DNA of 64,000 nucleotides, taken from Meconema thalassinum (taxonomy: Eukaryota > Arthropoda > Insecta > Orthoptera > Tettigoniidae). The stretch spans positions 291,023,065 through 291,087,064 of the forward strand of contig OX336395.1 of the NCBI GenBank assembly GCA_946902985.2, written 5' to 3'. The notes under the pieces are model-generated. The model saw nothing but the letters and a program-made list of their open reading frames with translations. It searched no databases and was not told where the DNA came from. Position numbers and translations under genes: made by a program. Numbering within the stretch: position 1 is the first letter of the stretch; each line of letters begins with the position of its first letter. Positions 56,901 to 64,000 of this stretch are shown here, piece by piece.

Positions 56901-58825
56901 TTCGTTGCCAAGAGCCGACTGCGGTGGCGTCTGGTGGGTTGTCGTTGACGGTGGCGTTTGGCGGCAAAAGTAGGAACTATTTGAAAAGTTCAAAAGCCGG
57001 CAGTCCTTACATGAATTAAAAACCAGATAACACACACTAATACAGTCATCACAATTAACACCGGTTATCAGACAGATTCTACACACACACAAAGTACACG
57101 GGGCTACATGACCGCGTTGTCGCAGCCCCTAAACTAGGGAACCAACCAGCCAACACGATTAAAGGTATGCAGATCGGATTACCACATTTTGTAAGGGGTA
57201 GTTTTTACGTTAATTTTTCTAGATGACAAAGAACCATAAAAAGTTGGTTGGTTCATTCCTCAGTTTAGGGGCAGCGACAACGCGGTCATGTAGCCCCGTG
57301 TACTTTGTGTGTGTGTAGAATCTGTCTGATAACCGGTGTTAATTGTGATGACTGTATTAGTGTGTGTTATCTGTGATTCAGGTAAGAACTGCAGACGATC
57401 AATTTCAAGTAGCTCCTACTTTTGCTACCAAATTCTACCGTCCACAACACCTAGCTGCGGACTTGGCTATTAGATGCCATCGCCGGCAGCACCCGGCGGC
57501 GAACGTTGCAACTAATATAGCGTTATCAAAATAATCTAACCAACAAATTTTGGCTTCACGCACGTGTAGTTAGTGGAAGGTTCTTTTACAAGCCATAAAT
57601 CTATGACTTTGGCCCGCCGGCTTTACTTCCCGTCCGAAGGAAGGCATACTCAGGGATTTTTATGGCTCTTAAAAAATCCGACGACTTCGGCCGGGTTTGA
57701 ACCCGCGACCTTGGGAATAGAAGCTCAGCATGCTACAACCTTAAAGAGTGAAAACAAAATTAATTACCGTGCCATACTTTGATACCGTGTATTGTTAACT
57801 CAGTATCGGACAACTGGACCCTTTTCATGTTCACATATAGCCTATCTCTACTTAGTATAAAACAAAGTTCCCGATTCTTGGATGTTACGGGTAATTTCAA
57901 GAACCACTGAATGGATTTTGATGCGGTTTTCACCATTCTGTAAAGGATATCTCGAGAAAGATTTCTGTAGAAAATAATTTATTTATGATCAAAGGAAGCC
58001 AAGCAGTAACGATTTCAATGAAAAAGTCGAAGAAAAACTGGCGTCCGTGCGCTTTTTTAAGCTTACGCTGGGCAAACCGTTAAATACTATGAGTGTAAGA
58101 ATTGTTCAGCATGAAAAGTTCTACAAAAATGTCCGTGAGAGCAAATCTCTATCTTCATTACATCGCCCACTTTAAGTGTTCTTACGTTTTCATTTCTTCC
58201 AACATCTCCATTCAATTACTGAGGCGACAGTTTACGAGCTAGCTAGCGGGCGAGCCTATTACCCCAGATACAGCCAGCAGCAAACTGTCGAGTAGTGTTG
58301 AGTTAATACTTCAGAGAAGAGTGGTTGTGTTTGGAGTTTCCCTGGAAGTGCAACTCGGCTTTTCTTCATTTCGCCTGTAACCTTTTCATTCCGCAAAATA
58401 CACAGTGAAGTGAAGATTGGACGGAAGGGGGATTTGTGTTTCATGCCCCTCGCCATTCTTAAATTACGTCTGACTAGAATGCATTGCACATGCTATCTCC
58501 ATGATAATATAATTAATAGTCCAGTCAGTGATTTAAACCCAGCATGCCGAGACGTAAAATGGATATAGGTAGTAGTTCATTGACATCGAAAAAAAAAAAG
58601 CCCTTATCAAGTAATGCATTCATAACTGTTCCCGGGCGAAGCCGCGGCGGGTTGCTAGTTATTTATAATACAGACAGGTTAAGCCTTACCGTAGGCCGTG
58701 GCTGAGACGGCAGACATGGCGACAGGAACACAGAAGAGCAGAAACCCCCAAAAGCCTCCCTCCAGTCCTGCGATCCAGAATATCAGTGTGGTGTACATGA
58801 AGGACTCCAAGATGGATCGCGGCAG
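51653..58825 (-). CDS. ABCG-family half-transporter, last four coding exons (partial)
   Basis: The four exons encode 174 residues of the transmembrane half of an ABCG transporter. The order is helix-loop-helix around FWGFLLFCVPVAMSAVSATA, the re-entrant SGIFLQLGNLPPRISWLRY segment, FYYGTEAVSILQW, an extracellular loop with two cysteines, and a last helix (MIGLLSIYCVSHIVGFIAIW) ending in RSKQQPIY. LP..(I/L).WL.Y.S.F.YG.E is the ABCG signature, as in white, scarlet and brown. ABCG half-transporters dimerise to export lipids, pigment precursors or hormones. Which subgroup this is I cannot say. The nucleotide-binding domain and earlier exons are not in the recognisable part of the window. All junctions are GT-AG and in phase. 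Confidence 0.9.
51880..52910. repeat. AT-rich minisatellite in the last ABCG intron
   Basis: Degenerate tandem units of roughly 40 bases, such as AAAAAGTAGGATAATTTATT followed by TTATGAGTATTTTTAACATC. They fill almost the whole intron between the last two exons. Units drift in sequence and length along the array. Confidence 0.8.
52932..53032 (-). CDS. ABCG third visible exon
   Basis: 101 bases. Acceptor CATTACAG, donor ATCA|GTAAGG. It encodes NLPPRISWLRYVSQFYYGTE and AVSILQWEQIDHI, the signature after the fifth membrane helix. One base is carried over at each edge, matching its neighbours. Confidence 0.9.
53192..53998. repeat. Dispersed repeat, copy B of 12500-14008, shorter
   Basis: Starts AAAACAAGTAGTTCCGTG and ends GAAAATAGGCTAAAAATG, like copy A, but lacks about half the internal repeats. 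GA and CA microsatellites lie at 53884-53940. Confidence 0.8.
54062..55256. mobile_element. hAT-type element 1 in an ABCG intron
   Basis: The inverted ends TAGGGCTCGGATTTTTA are identical for 16-17 bases. GTTATGAG flanks both sides (54054-54061 and 55257-55264), the 8-bp duplication expected of hAT. Inside, near 54515-54665, a frame has FCQPCGKAI and TQHLKGKKH, a C2H2 finger of the type at the N-terminus of some hAT proteins. The rest of the transposase is absent. A SINE is nested at 54801-55134. Confidence 0.85.
54801..55134 (-). mobile_element. tRNA-derived SINE nested in hAT element 1
   Basis: TTTATATTCACATT at 54787-54800 recurs at 55135-55148 as a 14-bp target duplication. On the minus strand the head is CCTCCGTGGCTTAGGCGGCA (A box), then GGTTCAAATCCC (B box), CTCCGGGTACTCCGG in the body and an AATG/AAAT-rich 3' region. 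It resembles a SINE type I recall from termites and other insects. Confidence 0.85.
55257..55264. repeat. Shared 8-bp target duplication between the two hAT elements
   Basis: GTTATGAG, the middle of three identical copies (54054-54061, 55257-55264, 55835-55842). Confidence 0.9.
55265..55834. mobile_element. hAT-type element 2, directly abutting element 1
   Basis: The 570-bp element has inverted ends TAGGCTTGCCATA and is bounded on both sides by GTTATGAG. The subterminal regions are rich in CCGGGAC motifs. It encodes nothing. Its right duplication ends 15 bases from the ABCG donor at 55857. Confidence 0.85.
55857..55962 (-). CDS. ABCG second visible exon
   Basis: 106 bases. Acceptor GGTTCCAG, donor CTCGG|GTAAGT. 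It encodes CVMSAAFESVSTATLLSVPI and EFVTLTFSGIFLQL, the fifth membrane helix region. Phases match both neighbours. Confidence 0.9.
55963..56640. other. ABCG intron, A-rich low complexity
   Basis: Long A/C-rich stretch on the plus strand (AAACAAAAAC-like) with no gene. Confidence 0.5.
56649..57157 (+). mobile_element. SINE family A, full-length copy
   Basis: The tRNA-like head GGCGTAGTTGGTAGCATGC (A box) and GGTTCAAATCC (B box) precede the core GTCATAGATTTATGGCATG-TTAAAGAACC. A long body ends in TACACGGGGCTACATGACCG. ATTAAAGG at 56641-56648 and 57158-57165 is a likely target duplication. Other copies are at 24676, 40868 and 57245. Confidence 0.85.
57245..57741 (-). mobile_element. SINE family A, inverted copy lacking part of the head
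   Basis: Reverse complement of 56649-57157 down to the B box (GGGTTTGAACCC), ending inside the A box near GCATGCTACAACC. Together the two copies make a spaced inverted repeat in one intron. Confidence 0.85.
57838..58665 (-). repeat. ACTAGCAACCCG repeat, copy B (no Tc1)
   Basis: In reverse this matches 24198-26830 without its SINE and Tc1. It supplies the empty site for the Tc1. The end at 58630-58665 reads CCCGGGCGAAGCCGCGGC then GGGTTGCTAGT. Confidence 0.8.
58690..58825 (-). CDS. ABCG first visible exon
   Basis: 136 bases. Acceptor TTTGTGTTGTTCAG, donor TACG|GTAAGG. It encodes LPRSILESFMYTTLIFWIAG and LEGGFWGFLLFCVPVAMSAV, the loop and helix before the re-entrant region. The upstream exon was not found. 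Confidence 0.85.
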
Positions 58826-59544
58826 CTGAACAACACAAAGTTCCACATTAATTGCACCTATTTAGTACTAAAAGAAGAAGGTAATTTGAATGAAACCAGG
58901 TCGGAATATTGGCTTTTACGCCCTACAGAAACCATTGAACTGTAGGTACTACTGGAACAACTCCTCCCATGGTAACCCTCGCTGAAAACTGCTTCCTGGT
59001 CATCGCCTCCTTGACGTGCACTACCAGGCGTAACTAGTCTCACCAAAAACCGCACTTTTCTCCCACACAGTCGGCATTCCAGTAGTATCTATAGTTCAAT
59101 GACAGAAACACACCACAAAACATGGAGTGTTTTAAATGGCTCCCGCTGTTAGATCTCTCTGGAAGTAGTTTGTTTTGATACAGGAAGATGGCAGGACATA
59201 CTGAAATGTTATTTTGCCTAAATGTTCATGCACGTGATTTAGTAGGCAGTGAAAAACTGAAATCATTACTGTCCTGAGTATATTTTAAACATTTTCCCTT
59301 AAGCCTAGATTCTCCTTTATATAAAATTAAAAAAAAAAAGAAACAGCAACATTATTTCTTTTTTTAAGGAGGACTAGCGGACCCGTTCGAGAAATCTCGC
59401 ATGTTCATAAACCACAATTTCCCCAATAAGGTTTGCAAATCGAACACTTCTTACAAAATTGATATTTAAGAAATTAGAATGCAATTTGTCACTGATAATG
59501 TCATTGGTGTGCTGAGTCCATTGATTGACAGCTTAGCCGTTATC
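58826..59544. other. Upstream ABCG intron or flank, nothing recognised
   Basis: Unrecognised sequence. The short minus-strand frame 58858-59055 has no domain. Confidence 0.4.
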
Positions 59545-60347
59545 GAATTCAGCCATCAGGAAATTGAGTTTTAATTAACTTATGTGTGGTGTAGCACTGA
59601 ACACAATCGCAGCGCAAGCAGGGAAGTCACGGGGAGCGCTGATAGGTTATTCGATATTCATGAAATTATACGATTTGAGTACTCATTCCTTTGATTTACT
59701 GTTTCTGAAAGTCCATGCAAAATGATAAAAGGAAAGAATGTTAAAATTACATGAAACAGGCGTCACAGCGGCCAAAATGTGAAGTGGACAGCAATTATGG
59801 AGCGAATTTTCATACATCAACAGTATCTGAAAATCGCACACTTCGTACATTTTTAAAAGTTATTTTTTAAAGAAATTATAGATATTTATGTAATTGTAAT
59901 GAAATTCGTCACTGCTAATGTCTATTCTCTTTCATTTGAATGCTCATTTGTCACGATTGGTCGCTTGTGAGCGCCACAGGAGGGATCTATACTACTGAAA
60001 TAATATATATGATATGAGGCACATAGTAACAAAATTGCCCAAATCCATTCTTTGACGAAATTGAATTAGACATTGCTTATGATAGTTTTTACCCCGAGGT
60101 ATTCAATGCAACCTTGGTAATGGATCAAAACCCGACACATCGTATTGAAATACACTCAAATATCAGGTTGAGTTAGTTTCAATATCGCCAAATGGAACAC
60201 CTCTATTGACATTTTTGATGGCAAAGTCCACCAAATCCCTGTCGGCCAATCAGCGCTCCCCGTGACTTCCCAGCATGCGCTGCGATTGTGTTCACTGCTA
60301 CACCACACACAAGGTAATTAAAACTCAATTTCCTGATGGCTGAATTC
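59545..60347. mobile_element. 0.8-kb palindromic TIR element
   Basis: Arms of about 100 bp start GAATTCAGCCATCAGGAAAT and share TGTGGTGTAGCA and GTGAACACAATCGCAGCGC-type sequence in inverted orientation. The middle is AT-rich and non-coding. Confidence 0.75.
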
Positions 60348-60574
60348 ATTTAAACTGGTAACCATTAATTACTATAAGTGATTATGGTATTAAACAGGTA
60401 TTAGCATTATCCGTATCTTCAAATCTTACTGGTGGATGAAATAACATAAATAAATAAATAACCGACAGTCAATACTGATCAACCGTCACCAATCCAATAT
60501 GGTAAACATGTGCGCATTTTATTATGTCTTTTTGTTTCAAAGCCCACTAAATCCCAAATGAGTATTAAACCCCA
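60348..60574. other. Spacer
   Basis: About 230 bases, nothing recognised. Confidence 0.4.
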
Positions 60575-60641
60575 GCAAAATTAGGGGCTGATAACCTAGA
60601 TGTTGGGCTCCTAAAAATAAAAACAATTATCATCATCAAAT
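60575..60641 (+). mobile_element. LINE/SINE 3'-end stem-loop remnant
   Basis: TTAGGGGCTGATAACCTAGA then TGTTGGGCTCCTAAAAATAA and an (ATC)n tail. Same 3' end as 15266-15335 and 3820-3895. Confidence 0.6.
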
Positions 60642-60824
60642 AAAAATGTCTTCAACTTTTTTTTCTTCAATATTTAAAACGACCGTATTCCAGAAGAGTT
60701 TTATATTTCGATATTGTAAAGTAGGCCTACCGTACATGAGAGATCTTAAATTTTAACTTAAAAGCTGTGTTACTCTGAATGGCGGTTTATTCTCGACAGT
60801 TATTTGCAATTTTACAAAAAATTC

Positions 60825-60827
<3 letters not shown>

Positions 60828-60888
<61 letters not shown>

Positions 60889-61263
60889 TCGTATGGCCTC
60901 GGATGCCGGGTGCAAGCTTTGTAATTTTACACCCAGAGGGTAGCTTGCATGTCGAATTTCGTTGTTCCTTGAATCACTATGAAAGTCAAGGAGGTTAGAT
61001 ATCTAAGCTCCTTGAACACACTAGCGATTTCTAGTAGAGAAATGAGGAACTATGTGTTGGCGGAAACTCCCGAGATTAATTTTGCCATTATGAACACGGC
61101 CTACTGAATTCAAATGGGTTCTTTGGCATGCCAACATCGTATGACATGCGTATCGTATTTTTGCCGCCTTTCAAAAAAGAAAAACACTTACCACGGCCAG
61201 GAGCGAACCTGCAATATTGGGGTTAATAGACCGACACGCTATCCACTCACCCACCGTGGCAAG
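60828..61263 (-). mobile_element. SINE family B with TAA tail (copy 2)
   Basis: A TAA run (60828-60888, about 20 units) joins a minus-strand SINE whose head (CCACGGTGGGTGAGTGG) is at 61263. Body and core match 48224-48600. Confidence 0.85.
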
Positions 61264-61507
61264 GATAACAATTTCGCTGATAAGAGTTGATTGATTTTGA
61301 TACTAGGCACTCACATACTCCAGCAATTCTTTAGGCAATATTGACGGGAAAGATACAGAGAGGAGCCCGGCACCAATAATTGGGAGTAATTGGAGACTCA
61401 GCTAGAGCCCCATGGTCTTCCTGGGATGAATGTAACAGTCCTCAGTTGGCTCTCAACGGGTAGTGAACAGCATGAGACAGAGCGCCACGTCACTCCTTGC
61501 TTACAAA
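61264..61507. other. Mixed repeat remnant
   Basis: GAGGAGCCCGGCACCA near 61358 links this to the fragment at 17357-17540. The rest is unrecognised. Confidence 0.4.
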
Positions 61508-62480
61508 CAGCCACTATACTTGCGCCAAGACCAACCACAATACTCAGACCTTAATGCAGGTATCGAAAGTGTGAAAATGGCGTATGCGGAAGCCCGAGAT
61601 ATTTTTTGTTTACATTCGTTGCTGGGATACAATGTTAGCTTTGATTAGCTTCGTTTGATGAAAGTTGGGATAAACTATTGCTCATCTGTAATTTTTAGTG
61701 TCTTCAGTATGTCTGTTAAGCCCAGTTCGCGTTAATGTACTGCAATCGTGTGTAAATATGTGATAATACGCTTATTATGGACTGGTTCGATTGTGTGATG
61801 ATGGTTCAGTCGACCGATGGCAGTGTGTCATTTACTGCAGATGTTGAAGTACCTAAGACTAAAGCATTAATAGAAGTGTCTCAAGAATATGCACCGCAAT
61901 GATTTGCTAGTTAGTGACAATATATTAATAGCTTAGTACACTTCAGTACCGGTAGTGCCGAACTTAAGTACGTAAAGGGAAAACGCAATGAACATCTACG
62001 GCAAGATCATACCGTTGACGTAATCTGGAACGCTCAGCTTCATGTGCCTCCGTAAATCCCTACCAGTCTAGCAAATGTTCTACACTGCCCTGTAGACATG
62101 CCAAATATTACAGTGAACTTCTGATTTATAGGTTAAGGAAGATGTTTCCCCCTGTGCCAAACAGTGAACTCATTGTGTTCCGTCATTATTCATACTTCTG
62201 TGATTCTTACAGCTTGCAAGTTATTTTTTATTATGATGTGTGTAATAAAGTGTTGTGAGTAACTTGCCAATTATGTACTTATATTGCGAGATGGTGTGCC
62301 GCGATAATTCCGTAAGAGGGAGATGGTGCTTTCCTACCAACATTACTTTACTAAATCTACTATTTCCAGCGTACAACTATTCCAAACGGTAACAGCGAAT
62401 GTGTAATAGGTTTGATCGTAACATATTATCGTGTCCTTTGTGTGTGGTAATCTCCATAATTATGTTCAGATATCCACACG
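61508..62480. repeat. Direct duplication, left copy
   Basis: Matches 63045-64000 by eye along its length, offset by about 1.53 kb. It contains a 42-codon frame (61777-61902, starts MDWFDCVMMV). No domain is recognised. Confidence 0.8.
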
Positions 62481-63044
62481 ACGACTTCTTTGCATATTTC
62501 AATCAACTAATTCGGTATGCTGTTTTAGGCAAGATTTTAGACAATTCTACGAGAGGTCTTAATTGAATTGTATCTCTATAGCGTTGGTTCGATTATTTCA
62601 GGCAACTATTCTCATTCCGATTGTGTACACAAATACTCTGCATGTGCTGGGACAGCACTTCAGTAACCGGGAACTTTCTTCTCTCCTACTTCAGAATCTG
62701 TTTGATTTTATGCTAATAATATTAATCTATAATTACTGAACTTAAATACAAATCGTGATAACTCGCCAAAAAGCTTCTTATTCAACCACAGAAACAGTGA
62801 GACTATTGTAGCTGCCCCTTGGGTGAAGACGAAGAAACCTATAATTCGAGGCCAGCACTATATAGATAAATTAATTCAGGTAAGTCTAAATTATTGATGC
62901 ATATTTCTTCGGAACCTAGTCTCGTCTTGTGATATCTTATATGCTCTTAGGTGAGTGAAAATAATAATTTACACGAACTGGGACAACCCCGATGACATGA
63001 TCTTAGCTATGGGTAGGGCAACCATCGCCGCCATGTTTTTTCTA
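62481..63044. other. Unique spacer between the duplicated copies
   Basis: About 560 bases, no gene or repeat recognised. Confidence 0.4.
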
Positions 63045-64000
63045 CATTAAGGTCTGAGGATTGTAGTTGGTCTTGCTCAGACCATAATGTACAGTAGGTA
63101 TCAAAGTTTGGAAATGGCGTATGCCGAAGTCCGACATATTGTTTGTTTACATTCGTTGCTGGGATACAATATTAGCTTTGATTAGCTTCGTTTGATGAAA
63201 GTTGAGATAAACTATCGTTCATCTGTAAAATTTTAGTGTCTTCAGTATATCTGTAAAGTCCAGTTCGCGTTAATGTACTGCAATCGTGTGTAAATATGTG
63301 ATAATACACTTATTATGGACTGGTTCGTTTGTGTGATGATTGTTCAGTCGACCGATGGCATTGTGTCATTTACTGCAGATGTTGAAGTACCTAAGACTAA
63401 AGCATCAATAGAAGTGTCTCAAGAATATACACTGCAATGATCGGCTAGTTAGTAACAATATAATAATAGCTTAGTACACTTCAGTAGTGTCGAACTTACA
63501 GTAAGTACGTAAAGGGAAAACGCAATGAGCATCTAGGGCTAGACCAAACCGTTGACGTTATCTTGAATGCTCAGCAATATGTGCCTCCGTAAATCCTTAC
63601 CAGTCTGGCAGATGATCTACACTGCCTTGTATACACGCCAAATAATACAGTGAACTTCTGTTTTATTGGTTAAGGAAGATGTTTCCCTGTGCCAAACAGT
63701 GAACTCAATATTGTGTTCCGTCATTATTTATACTTTTATGATTCTTACAGCTTCCAAGTTATTTTTTTTATTATATATATAATACAGTGTTATGAGTGCC
63801 TTGCCGATTATGTACTTATATTGCGGGCTGGTGTGCGACGATAAATCCGTAAGAGGGAGATGGTGCTTGCCTACCTAGGATACTTTACTAAATCAACTAT
63901 TTCCAACGTACAACTTTTCCAAACGATAAAAGCGAATGTTTAATAGGTTAATGGTAACGTAGTATCGTGTCCTTTGTGTGTAGTAATCTCTATATGTTCT
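63045..64000. repeat. Direct duplication, right copy, runs off the window
   Basis: Second copy of 61508-62480, including the same short frame (63315-63440). Its right end is beyond the window. Confidence 0.8.

Noticed and set aside
54801..57741. Genuine tRNA genes
   Set aside because: A and B boxes are present, but the heads run into SINE bodies with target duplications and degenerate cloverleaves.
61777..61902. Conserved small protein-coding gene
   Set aside because: All six differences between the two copies are amino-acid changing, which fits neutral drift.

Overview
The window is animal nuclear DNA, most likely from an insect with a large, repeat-rich genome. The signs are intron-split coding, GT-AG splice sites, tRNA-derived SINEs, insect-type LINEs, and Tc1, hAT and Harbinger-like transposons. 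The SINE at 54801-55134 resembles SINEs I recall from termites and related insects, so a polyneopteran is my best guess, but the sequence does not settle it. There are no bacterial genes, CRISPR arrays or rRNA genes.

Only one clear host gene is visible: the 3' end of an ABCG half-transporter on the minus strand. Its last four coding exons are at 58825-58690, 55962-55857, 53032-52932 and 51834-51653. All four join in phase and end in a stop codon. The earlier exons lie beyond the right edge, or further right than I could recognise. Its introns carry an AT-rich minisatellite, two hAT-type elements in tandem, several SINEs and other repeats.

Everything left of about 51.4 kb reads as layered mobile DNA. 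1-1550 is a 105-bp tandem array with one frame open throughout. 1645-12499 is a decayed minus-strand Ty3/Gypsy element split by a 6.35-kb I-type LINE (3820-10170) that still has its 11-bp target-site duplication. 12500-18042 holds an internally repetitive family, a fold-back element, a LINE-like 3' end split by a 1.5-kb non-autonomous DNA element, and a Gypsy-type LTR. 18335-21363 is a Dong/R4-type LINE sitting between TAA repeats. 22930-26830 holds a LINE fragment hit by a SINE, and an older repeat hit by a SINE and by an intact Tc1 (DD34E) transposon. 26934-33500 is an L1/Tx1-type LINE, itself split by a second copy of the 1.5-kb element. 35982-39547 is an ISL2EU-like Harbinger transposon with two convergent genes: a SWIM-YqaJ nuclease and a THAP-DDE transposase. 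39.9-51.4 kb is a mosaic of LINE remnants, SINEs, minisatellites and non-autonomous terminal-inverted-repeat elements.

The right end (59-64 kb) lies upstream of the visible ABCG exons. It holds a palindromic element, a TAA-tailed SINE and a direct duplication of about 0.95 kb that runs off the edge.

The strongest observations are three copies of one 8-bp target site around two back-to-back hAT elements beside an ABCG exon, the two-gene ISL2EU unit whose nuclease frame is open while its transposase is broken, the intact Tc1 with a paralogous empty site, and two SINE families with different heads sharing one core. I see no complete new host system. The interest lies in the nested transposon architecture.
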